A stretch of 39,215 nucleotides of DNA. Origin: Akkermansiaceae bacterium. Lineage in GTDB: Bacteria; Verrucomicrobiota; Verrucomicrobiia; Verrucomicrobiales; Akkermansiaceae. How positions within the stretch are numbered: the first letter of the stretch is position 1; each line of letters starts with the position of its first letter. A model generated the notes under the pieces. The model had not been told where the DNA came from and ran no database searches. It saw nothing but the letters and a program-made list of their open reading frames with translations. Position numbers and translations under genes: made by a program. The DNA lies in the NCBI GenBank assembly GCA_021200315.1, contig JAJQGU010000024.1:1-39215 (forward strand), given 5' to 3'. Shown in pieces: positions 30,349-39,102 of this stretch.

Positions 30349-31745
30349 TGACGGCGTATCCAAACATGAAAGCAAGCGGCGTTTCCTGGGTTGCTGCCAT
30401 GCCGGCTCATTGGGAAATGAAAAGAATGCGGGAATCATTCAGTTTCAGAAAAGGCCTTTCAATTACAAAGGCCAATCTCGAAGCAAGAGGAATACCTGTT
30501 ATTAGTTATGGGCAGGTACACTCAAAATCAAACTCTGGCGTTGGGCTCTGCGAGAAATTGTTGCGTTTTGTTAATCCGAGTTACTTGGATACAAGCGCAA
30601 ATGCACTCGTGGCAAAGAATGATTTTATCTTTGCCGATACCTCTGAAGATTTAGCGGGGTGTGGAAATTGTGCTTTTATAGATAGTGATAAATATCCCAT
30701 CTTTGCTGGATATCATTCGGTGATCGCACATCCACTATTAAATGGTAACATCAAATATCTCGCCTATTTGTTTCAATCTGAGTCATGGAGACATCAGATA
30801 CGAGAAAAAGTTAATGCGGTCAAGGTATATAGTATAACTCAAAAAATACTTAAAGATATTTTTCTTTTATTGCCGCCTACAGATGAGCAAGATCAGATTG
30901 TGCGGTTTCTGGACTGGAAAGTGTCAGGGATAAACAGGCTGATCAATATAAAGAAAAAAGAGATTGCAAGGCTTGGAGAACTCAAGAAAACGATCGTGAA
31001 TGAAGCTGTAACACATGGAATAAACCCGAATATTCCCATGAAATCCAGCGGCGTGGAGTGGCTGGGAGATATTCCTGAGCATTGGAACACACTAAAACTA
31101 AAAAGGATATCCAAAGAAAGGAAAGAAAAACAACTTTACACTCCGAATACAACAGATAAATACATTGGTCTTGAAAATATTAAAAGAGATTCTGAACAGC
31201 TTATCATAACAAAAAGTGAATATGATAAATCAATTCAGAATTTTTGTCATAAAGGAGATTTACTGTTTGGCAAATTGCGCCCTTATTTATCAAAAGTAAT
31301 TGTTTGTCCCTACGATTCTTGTTGTACAAATGAGTTGTTAGTCTTATATTCATTTGCTGGGAATATTCACTTTTTACGTTATGTTATGGTGAGCAAATCG
31401 TTTATACAAATCGTGGATTCTTCTACATATGGCGCAAAAATGCCTCGAGCTAATACAAATTATATTATGAATATGTTTGTTCCGCTGCCACCAATTGAAG
31501 AACAGAATTTGATTGTAAAATATCTTAATAAACAAATAGGGAGAATAGATTCCATAATTGATAGGGTTATAAAACAAATCAGCCTATTACAAGAGCTGAA
31601 AGCCCGCCTTATTTCCGACGTCGCAACTGGTCAATTAGACGTCCGCAATATCGAGGTGCCTAAATATGAATACGTGGAAGAAAATTCAGATGCGGATCCA
31701 GACAGTGATGACGAATCAGAAGATGTAACTGATGAGGAGGATTAA
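30348..31745 (+). CDS. hsdS: Type I restriction-modification system, specificity subunit HsdS
   Basis: A 465-aa subunit that chooses the bipartite DNA target. It has two target-recognition half-units, each opened by the same kind of motif: MKASGVSWVAAMPAHWE at the N-terminus and MKSSGVEWLGDIPEHWN near residue 228. Each ends in a coiled coil (about 187-215, and about 385-430 with LQELKARLISDVATGQLDV). The two recognition domains (DNA about 30420-30880 and 31080-31500) are strikingly AT-rich compared with hsdM and hsdR. That is the usual sign of domain exchange. The last ~22 residues are highly acidic (EENSDADPDSDDESED), which is unusual. The ATG at 30348 has GGAGG 10 nt upstream; a GTG at 30345 would add one residue. 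Confidence 0.93.
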   Translation: MTAYPNMKASGVSWVAAMPAHWEMKRMRESFSFRKGLSITKANLEARGIPVISYGQVHSKSNSGVGLCEKLLRFVNPSYLDTSANALVAKNDFIFADTSEDLAGCGNCAFIDSDKYPIFAGYHSVIAHPLLNGNIKYLAYLFQSESWRHQIREKVNAVKVYSITQKILKDIFLLLPPTDEQDQIVRFLDWKVSGINRLINIKKKEIARLGELKKTIVNEAVTHGINPNIPMKSSGVEWLGDIPEHWNTLKLKRISKERKEKQLYTPNTTDKYIGLENIKRDSEQLIITKSEYDKSIQNFCHKGDLLFGKLRPYLSKVIVCPYDSCCTNELLVLYSFAGNIHFLRYVMVSKSFIQIVDSSTYGAKMPRANTNYIMNMFVPLPPIEEQNLIVKYLNKQIGRIDSIIDRVIKQISLLQELKARLISDVATGQLDVRNIEVPKYEYVEENSDADPDSDDESEDVTDEED

Positions 31746-31747
31746 CC

Positions 31748-34700
31748 ATGGCTTTTAGCAACACGAAGGAAAACGGTCTTGAAACCTTAATCGTGAAATG
31801 GCTGGTTGAGCAGAACGGGTACGAGGAAGGCTCAAACGCCGATTATAACAGGGAATACGCAGTGGACGAAACGCGCCTGTTCCGTTTTTTGCAGGACACC
31901 CAGCCGAAGGAAATGGACAAGCTGGGCGTGTTCAAGTCCGAGACGAAAAAGCGTCAGTTCCTGAACCGGCTCTCCGGCGAGATCGCCAAGCGCGGCATTA
32001 TCGATGTGTTGAGAAAAGGCGTGAAAGACTATCCGGCTGACCTCATCATGTTCTATCTGGCGCCGACTGAAAATAATCGGCAGGCCCGAATCATGCATGA
32101 GAAGAATATATTCAGCATAACCCGACAGCTGCGCTATTCACAGGATGCGGGAAAGCTGGCGCTGGATGTCTGCCTGTTCATCAACGGCCTTCCGGTCATC
32201 ACGATGGAGCTTAAGAATCAGCTCACGAAGCAGAATACGGAGAACGCCGTGCGCCAGTATAAAGAAGACCGCGACCCGCGTGACCTTCTGTTCTCGTTCA
32301 AGAGGTGCATGGTTCATTTTGCCGTGGATGACGCGACGGTTCAGTTCTGCACGAAGCTCGCCGGGAAAGACAGCTGGTTTCTGCCCTTTAATAAGGGAGA
32401 TAACGATGGCGCGGGCAACCCGCCGAATCCTGAGGGGCTGATGACGGATTACCTTTGGAAAGATATTTTTACAAAGAGAAAACTCTCCCGCGTCATCGAG
32501 AACTACGCGCAGCTCATCGAGGAAGTGGACGAGGATACCAAAAAGAAAACCATCAGGCAGATCTGGCCGCGTTACCATCAGCTGGACTGCGTGGAAAAAC
32601 TGCTGGCCGATGTGCGGGAGAATGGCGTCGGCAAAAAGTACCTGATCCAGCACAGCGCGGGGAGCGGCAAGTCAAATACCATTGCGTGGCTGGCGCATCA
32701 GCTGATCGGGCTTGAACAAGACGGCCGCCCGATGTTTGATTCCGTTTTTGTGGTGACGGACCGCCGCATCCTGGACAAGCAGATACGGGACACCATCAGG
32801 CAATTCATGCAGGTCAACAACACGGTAACGTGGGCGGAGCATTCCGGCGAGCTGCGGAAGGCGATACAGGACGGCAAGCGCATCATCATTACGACGATCG
32901 AAAAGTTCCCCTACATCGTACAGGATATCGGGCAGGAACACAGGAACAGCAAGTTCGCCATCATCATCGACGAGGCGCATTCCGGCCAGAGCGGGCGCAA
33001 TTCCGCCCATATGAATCTGGTGCTTTCCGGACTTAATTTGCCAGATGACGCAGATTATGAAGACGCGCTTAACGCCATCATGGAGGGGCGCAGGCTCGTG
33101 GAATCCGCCAGCTACTTTGCTTTCACGGCGACTCCGAAGAATAAGACCGAGGAGATGTTTGGCGCCGCCTATGACGAAGACGGCGAGATCAGACATCGCC
33201 CGTTCCATGTCTACACGATGAAGCAGGCCATTCAGGAGGGCTTTATTCTGGATGTGCTGCGGAATTACACGGCCATCGACAGCTGGTACAAGCTCATGAA
33301 GACGGTCGAGGATGATCCGATGTTCGATAAGAAGCGGGCGCAGAAGAAGCTGCGCGCTTTTGTCGAAGGCGATTCCAAGGTTGTCACCCAGAAGGCCGCC
33401 ATGATGGTGGAGCACTTTCATGAGCAGGTTATCGCAAAAAAGAAAATCGGCGGCAAGGCCCGCGCCATGGTGGTCACGGCCGGCATTCCGAGGTGCATTG
33501 AATATTGGTATGACATCAATAAATGCCTCTCCGAAAGGCACAGCCCGTATAAGGCAATCGTGGCGTTCTCCGGCGAGCATCCGTATCACGGAGACGGGCC
33601 GGCATTGACATCGGCAGACCTGAATAAGTTCCCTGACGCTAAGATCCCGAAAGAGTTCAAGAAAGACCCCTATCGGATATTGATCGTCGCCGATATGTTC
33701 CAGACGGGCTTTGACGAGCCGCTTTTGCAGACGATGTATGTGGATAAGCCGCTCTGCGATATTGCGGCGGTTCAGACGCTCTCCCGCCTGAACAGAGCCT
33801 GCCCGGGCAAGGATGAGGTTTATGTGCTGGATTTCGCTAATAAAACATCGGTCATAGAAAAGGCGTTTTCAAAATTCTATCGGACGACGATTCTCTCCGG
33901 AGTGACCGATCCAAACAAGCTCCATGACCTGATCGCGCAGATGGAAAGCTATCAGGTATATGATGAGAAAGATATTGAGAAGCTGGTGGAGTTATTCCTG
34001 AGTGGAGAGGAACGCGACAAACTCGACCCGATTCTCGATGCCTGCGCGGCCGTTTACAAACAGCTGGAGTTGGATGCCCAGATTCAATTCAAGAGCGCGG
34101 CAAAGTCATTTGTGCGTACATACGGTTTTCTCGGCTCGATTCTGCCCTATGGGAATGTGGAGTGGGAGAAATTGTCTATTTTTCTGAACCTGTTGATTCC
34201 GAAATTACCGTCGCCTCGCGGCGACGATTTGTCAGAGGGAATACTTTCCGCAATCGATTTGGACAGCTACCGCAATGAAGCCCGGGAAGCTGTTGCCATC
34301 CAGCTGGAAGACGCCGATGCCCAAATTGCTCCGGTGCCGACCGGCGGGGGCGGACATATTATTGAGCCTGAAATGGACGTGCTCTCCAAGATTATCACGG
34401 TTTTCAACGATATGTTCGGAAACATCAGCTGGAAGGATGCCGATAATGTGCGGCGGCAGATTCAGGCCATTCCGGAAATGGTATCCAAAGATAAGACGTA
34501 TCAGAACGCCATGAAAAATTCCGATGAGCAGGAGGCGCGCACGGAGAGCGAGCGGGCTTTGAATCAAGTCATCCTTTCCATTATGGAAGACGACGTGGAG
34601 CTGCTCAAACAATTTCAAGACAATCCGTCTTTCAAGAAATGGCTCTCTGATATGGTATTTCGCCTGACTTACAATCGGGAGGGGAAACCATACGTCATGC

Positions 34701-34804
34701 CTGGGGCCGATAGAGGGCGGAAGGCCGCCATATATGAATCTTCGCAGGAAGAGTTATTGCTCGCCGTCGAAGATACAGTCCCATACGGGACGAAGAGAAA
34801 GTAA
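31748..34804 (+). CDS. hsdR: Type I restriction-modification system, endonuclease/translocase subunit HsdR
   Basis: A 1018-aa motor-nuclease of the EcoR124/type IC-like size. The N-terminal PD-(D/E)xK nuclease shows D140 (LALDVCLFINGLPV) and E154-L-K156 (MELKNQ). The SF2 translocase follows: Walker A HSAGSGKS (K308), the DEAH box D408-E-A-H411, motif III FTATPKNKTEEMFG, and motif VI VQTLSRLNRACPGKDEVYVLDF. The C-terminal helical region contacts the methylase core. The frame is full length, so restriction is probably active. An AGGAGG (31735-31740), 7 nt from the ATG, lies in the last codons of hsdS, giving tight coupling. No anti-restriction or toxin gene lies between subunits. Confidence 0.95.
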   Translation: MAFSNTKENGLETLIVKWLVEQNGYEEGSNADYNREYAVDETRLFRFLQDTQPKEMDKLGVFKSETKKRQFLNRLSGEIAKRGIIDVLRKGVKDYPADLIMFYLAPTENNRQARIMHEKNIFSITRQLRYSQDAGKLALDVCLFINGLPVITMELKNQLTKQNTENAVRQYKEDRDPRDLLFSFKRCMVHFAVDDATVQFCTKLAGKDSWFLPFNKGDNDGAGNPPNPEGLMTDYLWKDIFTKRKLSRVIENYAQLIEEVDEDTKKKTIRQIWPRYHQLDCVEKLLADVRENGVGKKYLIQHSAGSGKSNTIAWLAHQLIGLEQDGRPMFDSVFVVTDRRILDKQIRDTIRQFMQVNNTVTWAEHSGELRKAIQDGKRIIITTIEKFPYIVQDIGQEHRNSKFAIIIDEAHSGQSGRNSAHMNLVLSGLNLPDDADYEDALNAIMEGRRLVESASYFAFTATPKNKTEEMFGAAYDEDGEIRHRPFHVYTMKQAIQEGFILDVLRNYTAIDSWYKLMKTVEDDPMFDKKRAQKKLRAFVEGDSKVVTQKAAMMVEHFHEQVIAKKKIGGKARAMVVTAGIPRCIEYWYDINKCLSERHSPYKAIVAFSGEHPYHGDGPALTSADLNKFPDAKIPKEFKKDPYRILIVADMFQTGFDEPLLQTMYVDKPLCDIAAVQTLSRLNRACPGKDEVYVLDFANKTSVIEKAFSKFYRTTILSGVTDPNKLHDLIAQMESYQVYDEKDIEKLVELFLSGEERDKLDPILDACAAVYKQLELDAQIQFKSAAKSFVRTYGFLGSILPYGNVEWEKLSIFLNLLIPKLPSPRGDDLSEGILSAIDLDSYRNEAREAVAIQLEDADAQIAPVPTGGGGHIIEPEMDVLSKIITVFNDMFGNISWKDADNVRRQIQAIPEMVSKDKTYQNAMKNSDEQEARTESERALNQVILSIMEDDVELLKQFQDNPSFKKWLSDMVFRLTYNREGKPYVMPGADRGRKAAIYESSQEELLLAVEDTVPYGTKRK

Positions 34805-34959
34805 ACGAAAACTTAATGAGAGAGGTTCTATTCGTCCCCGCGTGAACGGCGTCTGCCGCGCGGGTTCCTGCTGAATGGCGGGAAAGAGACCGGGGGCCTC
34901 CCGGCCCGGCGGTGAGGGACACGCCCCGCGCCCGACGGGGCGGAGGGGAGAGGGGCGTC
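34805..34959. other. Spacer between convergent hsdR and the small PVC-type gene
   Basis: 155 bases where composition returns from moderate GC to very GC-rich, so the right edge of the restriction island is probably within about 50 bases of the hsdR stop. No gene is seen. It contains a 7-bp inverted repeat listed separately. Confidence 0.45.
34922..34942. terminator. Hairpin in the convergent spacer
   Basis: CGCCCCG, a 7-nt loop and CGGGGCG form a perfect 7-bp stem between two convergent genes; it could serve either strand. There is no T-tract. Confidence 0.4.
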
Positions 34960-35313
34960 TCATCCCCGCTTCTCCTCCGGGGCCGGGGGAAGCGGGGAGG
35001 CTTCGTCAAGGCAGCCACGGGCGGCGGCGGGATCGTGGCCTTTGGCGTATGTGAAGAGATCGCGGTGGAGGTATTCCCGGAAAAGCCCGCGCTCTTCGGG
35101 GGCGAGGCGCCCGCGGACGCAGGCGTTCAGCGCGCGGGTGACTTTCAGCATGAGCTTGAGCGTCAGCCGGCGGCCTGAGCGGGCTTTCTGCACCTGCTTG
35201 TGGGTGAGCTGCTCCGGGGAGACGGAGACCAGATCGTGGCTGCCGATGCCCAGCCGCTCCATGAGCGCGCCGATGGGCTGGGGGCCGAAATTGAGCGTTT
35301 CCTGATCCTTCAT
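34960..35313 (-). CDS. Short conserved protein, HTH-like, PVC type
   Basis: A 117-aa protein of unknown function. The core LNFGPQPIGALMERLGIGSHDLVSVSPEQLTHKQVQKARSGRRLTLKLMLKVTRALNA resembles, from memory, a short family widespread in Verrucomicrobia. The pattern (two short helices, a turn at SxEQLTHK, then a basic RxGRRLT helix) suggests a degenerate lambda-repressor-like DNA-binding fold. The C-terminus is charged and proline-rich. The start at 35313 is chosen because an ATG at 35340 lies at the edge of the PFOR terminator stem. No promoter is seen, so it probably depends on readthrough from PFOR. Its last 12 codons also encode a strong hairpin (34964-34997). Confidence 0.6.
   Translation of the reverse strand: MKDQETLNFGPQPIGALMERLGIGSHDLVSVSPEQLTHKQVQKARSGRRLTLKLMLKVTRALNACVRGRLAPEERGLFREYLHRDLFTYAKGHDPAAARGCLDEASPLPPAPEEKRG
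34964..34997 (-). terminator. Hairpin overlapping the 3' end of the small gene
   Basis: CCCCGCTTCTCC and GGGGAAGCGGGG can form a 12-bp stem with one G-U pair. It lies within the last 12 codons of the minus-strand gene that stops at 34960, so the stop codon is only 2 bases beyond the stem. Confidence 0.5.
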
Positions 35314-35334
35314 GACGGGAGAAATGCGCAAAAG

Positions 35335-35378
35335 CCGCACCCTCCTTTCCGAACACAGCGGCGGAAGGGAGGGTGCGG
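35335..35378 (-). terminator. Intrinsic terminator of the PFOR gene
   Basis: A 17-bp stem (35335-35351 with 35362-35378, one G-U) with a 10-nt loop, 15 nt after the PFOR stop. Reading the minus strand, CTTTTGCGCATTT follows. This is the most canonical rho-independent terminator in the window, yet a same-strand gene starts 22 nt beyond it. Confidence 0.8.
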
Positions 35379-35393
35379 GCAGTGAAAGCGCGG

Positions 35394-38300
35394 TCAGGCT
35401 TCGGGCTTTTCCTCGATGTCCATCTTGGAGATGGCCTGATAGAGATTCCAGCGGTGCCTGATGTCGCTCTGCTCCAAGGCAATGAGCCGCTCGAAGCCGG
35501 CCTTGTTGGTCTTGGCCAGCAGGCGGTAGCGGTTTTCCCCGAGAAGAGCCTCGCGGACGTCGCCCTGCGGTCCCTTGCTCTCGATGACGAGCGGGTTCTT
35601 GCCCTTCTTGGCGAGATCGGGGTTGTAGCGGTAGAGCAGAATGCGGCCGCAGTCCACGGCGGCCTTCTGGCGCTGCAGCCCCTTGGCCATGTCGATGCCG
35701 TGCGCGATGCAGTGCGAGTAGGCAATGATGAGGGCGGGGCCGTCATATGCCTCGGCCTCGACGAACGCCTTGAGAGTCTGCTCGTCCTTGGCGCCGAGGG
35801 AGACCGCGGCCACGTAGACGTTGCCGTAGGTCATGGCCATGAGGCCGATGTCCTTCTTCACCACTTCCTTGCCGCGCGTGGCAAACTTGGCCACGGCGCC
35901 GCGGGGCGTGGACTTCGAGCACTGGCCGCCCGTGTTGGAGTAGACCTCCGTATCGAGCACGAGCACCTTCACATTCTTGCCCGAGGCGAGAATGTGGTCG
36001 AGGCCGCCGTAGCCGATGTCGTAGGCCCAGCCGTCCCCGCCGAGAATCCAGACGGATTTGCGGACGAGATAATCGGCCATCGAGCGCAGGCGGGCGCACT
36101 CGGGGCGGCCCTGGACGGCGTTCTTGAGCTGTTCGACGAGCGCGCGCTGCTCCGCGATGTCCGCCTCGCTCTGCTGCGGGTTGCCGAGAATCGCGCCGAC
36201 GAGGGCGTCGCCCGCGATCGGGGCGGCCTCCTTGAGGAGCTCGACGGCATAATCCCGCTTCTTGTCGAGAGAAACGCGGAAGCCGAGGCCGAATTCGGCG
36301 TTGTCCTCGAAGAGGGAATTGCACCAGGCGGGGCCGCGGCCGTCGCGGCCGTGCGCCCAGGGCGTGGTGGGAAGGTTGCCGCCGTAGATCGACGAGCAGC
36401 CCGTGGCGTTGGCCACCACGAGCCGATTGCCGAAAAGCTGGGTGAGCATCTTGACGTAGGGCGTTTCGCCGCAGCCGGCGCAGGCTCCGGAGAATTCGAA
36501 GAGGGGCTGGAGGAACTGCATCGACATGATGCTGTTGGTCTTCACCTTGGTGCGATCCACCTCGGGCAGTTTCTCAAAGAACTTCCAGTTGGCGGCCTCG
36601 GCGCCGCGGTGCACGGCGGCGGGGCTCATGTTGATGGCCTTCCTGCCCAGTTCGAGCTTGTGCTTGGCCGGGCAGACGTCCGTGCAGAGCGTGCAGCCCG
36701 TGCAGTCGCCGGCCGATACCTGGATCACGAACTTCCTGCCCTTCCAGTCGCGGCTCTTCGCGTCCGCGCACTTGAAGGAATCCGGCGCGCCGGCCAGCTC
36801 TTCGGGATCGAACACCTTGGAGCGGATGGCCGCGTGCGGACACACGGCGGTGCACTTGCCGCACTGGATGCAGGTATCCGGATCCCAGATGGGCAGGTCG
36901 AGCGCGAGATCGCGCTTCTCCCACTTGGTGGTGCCCGACGGGAACGTGCCGTCGTCCGGCAGCTCGCCCACGGTCACGGAATTGCCGTTGCCGGTGATGA
37001 TCTTGCCCAGCACCCTCTTCACGAAATCCGGAGCCTCGTCCGGGAGAGGCGGCTTGATCTCGTGGCCGTTGACGGGCTTGCCCTGCGTCTCCACCTTGTG
37101 GAGATTCTCGAGAGTGGCGTTCACGGCGGCGATGTTCTTGTCGATCACCTCCTGCCCCTTCTTGGCGTAGGTCTTGGCGATGGCCTGCTTGATGTACTCG
37201 ATGGCCTCGCCGGCGGGAATGACGTCGGCGAGGGCGAAGAAGCAGGTCTGCATGATCGTGTTGATGCGGCCGCCCATGCCCGTCTTGCGGGCCACGGTGA
37301 AGGCGTCGATCGTGTAGACGGAGATCTCCTTCTCCTGAATCTGCCTCTGCATGCGGGCCGGCAGAGTGTCCCAGAGGCGATCCGCCGGAGCGGGGCTGTT
37401 GATCAGGAACGTGGCGCCGTGCTTGGCGTTCTTCAGGAAGTCGAAAGTATCGAGCAGCGTCGGCTGGTGCAGGGCGATGAAGTTGGCCGAGGTGATGAGG
37501 TAGGTCGAACGGATCGGGCGCGGACCGAAGCGCAGGTGCGAAACTGTCGTCGAGCCGGATTTCTTCGAATCGTACTCGAAGTAGCCCTGAATGTGGAGCG
37601 GGGTGTGCTTGCCGATGATCTTGATGGAATCCTTGTTGGCGCCGATCGTGCCGTCGGAGCCGAGGCCGTAGAACATGGCGCGCGTCACGTCGTCCGCCTC
37701 AGTGGAGAAGGACGGATCGACGGGCAGGCTGGCGCCCAGCACGTCGTCCTCGATGCCCACCGTGAAGCCGGCCTTGGGGCGGTCGAGGGAGAGATTGTCG
37801 AAGACGGCCTTGGCCATGGCGGGGGTGAACTCCTTGGAGCCGATGCCGTAGCGGCCGCCCACCACGAGGGGCGCGGCGCCGGGCAGCGAGCCCTTGGCCT
37901 GCGCCTCGAACAGCGTCTGGATGACGTCCTGCAGCAGGGGCTCGCCCAGGGAGCCCGGCTCCTTCGTGCGGTCGAGCACGGCGATCCTGCGCACGCCCTT
38001 CGGCAGCGCCTTCACAAATTCCTCAGCCGGGAAGGGGCGGTAGAGATGGATGCGGACGACGCCCACATCATTGGAGCCGTCCGCGTTGAGCGCCTCGATC
38101 GTCTCGATGGCGGTTTCGCTGCCGGAGCCCATCATCACCACCACGCGGGTGGCCGTTTCGGGCCCCGTATACTCGACAAGGCTGTATTGGCGGCCCGTCA
38201 GCCCGGCAAAGCGGTCCATGGCGGCCTGCACGATGCCGGGCACGGCCAGGTAGTATTTGTTGCCCGCCTCCCGGCCTTGGAAATACACGTCCGGATTCTG

Positions 38301-38957
38301 AGCGGTGCCGCGCACCACGGGTGCGTCCGGAGTGAGGGCGCGGCTGCGGAACGCCTCGATCCATTCCTCCTTGATCATGGCGCGGAGCACATCGTCCGGG
38401 ATGTCGGCGATCTTGCCGACCTCGTGCGAGGTGCGGAACCCGTCGAAGAAATTCACGAAAGGCACGCGGGATTCGAGCGTGGCCGCATGGGCGATGCAGG
38501 CCATGTCCGCCGCTTCCTGGGTGGAGGCGCCGCAGAGCATCGCCCAGCCGCAGGAGCGGGTGGACATCACGTCGCTGTGGTCGCCGAAAATGGAGAGCGC
38601 CTGTGCGGCCACTGCGCGGGCTGCCACGTGAAAGACGCAGGGAGTCAGCTCGCCGGCAATCTTGTACATGTTCGGAATCATCAGAAGCAGCCCCTGCGAC
38701 GCCGTGAACGTCGTCGCCAGGGAGCCCGTCTGCAATGCCCCGTGAACAGTGCCGGCTGCGCCGGCCTCACTTTGCAGTTCGACAATGGATGGCACCGTGC
38801 CCCAGAGGTTGGGGCGGTCGATCGCGGACCACGACTCCGACGATTCGCCCATGGGCGAAGAAGGCGTGATCGGGTAAATGGCCGCGACTTCCGAATAGCG
38901 GTACGCCACAGAGGCAACCGCCTCGTTGGCGTCTATGGTGCTGTATGTGGTACTCAT
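35394..38957 (-). CDS. nifJ: Pyruvate:ferredoxin (flavodoxin) oxidoreductase
   Basis: A 1187-aa single-chain PFOR, oxidising pyruvate to acetyl-CoA and CO2 with electrons to ferredoxin in anaerobes. The N-terminal pyrimidine-binding domain has SEVAAIYPITPSSPMGE. Domain II, then the gamma-type domain (GRYGIGSKEFTPAMAKAVFDNL and DGTIGANKDSIKIIG), follow. Two 4Fe-4S clusters are at C696 (CIQCGKCTAVCP) and C752 (CTGCTLCTDVCP). The proximal cluster begins at CAGCGETPY (about 824) with a later Cys near the C-terminus. The thiamine diphosphate motif is GDGWAYDIGYGGLDH, then YSNTGGQ. Its length equals the usual ~1190 aa. It is transcribed alone from a promoter at 39047-39075 and ends at a strong terminator. 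Confidence 0.97.
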   Translation of the reverse strand: MSTTYSTIDANEAVASVAYRYSEVAAIYPITPSSPMGESSESWSAIDRPNLWGTVPSIVELQSEAGAAGTVHGALQTGSLATTFTASQGLLLMIPNMYKIAGELTPCVFHVAARAVAAQALSIFGDHSDVMSTRSCGWAMLCGASTQEAADMACIAHAATLESRVPFVNFFDGFRTSHEVGKIADIPDDVLRAMIKEEWIEAFRSRALTPDAPVVRGTAQNPDVYFQGREAGNKYYLAVPGIVQAAMDRFAGLTGRQYSLVEYTGPETATRVVVMMGSGSETAIETIEALNADGSNDVGVVRIHLYRPFPAEEFVKALPKGVRRIAVLDRTKEPGSLGEPLLQDVIQTLFEAQAKGSLPGAAPLVVGGRYGIGSKEFTPAMAKAVFDNLSLDRPKAGFTVGIEDDVLGASLPVDPSFSTEADDVTRAMFYGLGSDGTIGANKDSIKIIGKHTPLHIQGYFEYDSKKSGSTTVSHLRFGPRPIRSTYLITSANFIALHQPTLLDTFDFLKNAKHGATFLINSPAPADRLWDTLPARMQRQIQEKEISVYTIDAFTVARKTGMGGRINTIMQTCFFALADVIPAGEAIEYIKQAIAKTYAKKGQEVIDKNIAAVNATLENLHKVETQGKPVNGHEIKPPLPDEAPDFVKRVLGKIITGNGNSVTVGELPDDGTFPSGTTKWEKRDLALDLPIWDPDTCIQCGKCTAVCPHAAIRSKVFDPEELAGAPDSFKCADAKSRDWKGRKFVIQVSAGDCTGCTLCTDVCPAKHKLELGRKAINMSPAAVHRGAEAANWKFFEKLPEVDRTKVKTNSIMSMQFLQPLFEFSGACAGCGETPYVKMLTQLFGNRLVVANATGCSSIYGGNLPTTPWAHGRDGRGPAWCNSLFEDNAEFGLGFRVSLDKKRDYAVELLKEAAPIAGDALVGAILGNPQQSEADIAEQRALVEQLKNAVQGRPECARLRSMADYLVRKSVWILGGDGWAYDIGYGGLDHILASGKNVKVLVLDTEVYSNTGGQCSKSTPRGAVAKFATRGKEVVKKDIGLMAMTYGNVYVAAVSLGAKDEQTLKAFVEAEAYDGPALIIAYSHCIAHGIDMAKGLQRQKAAVDCGRILLYRYNPDLAKKGKNPLVIESKGPQGDVREALLGENRYRLLAKTNKAGFERLIALEQSDIRHRWNLYQAISKMDIEEKPEA

Positions 38958-39046
38958 GAACGTATGATTTGTTTGAACAGTAACAAGGAATGCCCTTGCC
39001 CGAGACGGCGAATTCCCCCTTCGTCAATCTCTTGTTGAATGCGGGT

Positions 39047-39075
39047 ATGATACCCCTTTCCCCCTCCTTTGGCAA
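39047..39075 (-). promoter_or_regulatory. PFOR gene promoter
   Basis: On the minus strand, TTGCCA (39075-39070), a 17-bp spacer and TATCAT (39052-39047). The start near 39040 gives a leader of about 83 nt without a Shine-Dalgarno sequence. The -10 sits in a near-palindrome (GGGTATGATACCC, 39043-39055), a possible operator. Confidence 0.6.
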
Positions 39076-39102
39076 TCATAAAGCGAGGAGATTTGAAAAA
39101 AT

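Noticed and set aside
35373..39038. A 1221-codon open frame on + opposite PFOR
   Set aside because: It is the shadow of a clear PFOR gene in GC-rich DNA; its composition (H, R, G, E, A rich) has no domain and the minus frame carries all cluster and TPP motifs.
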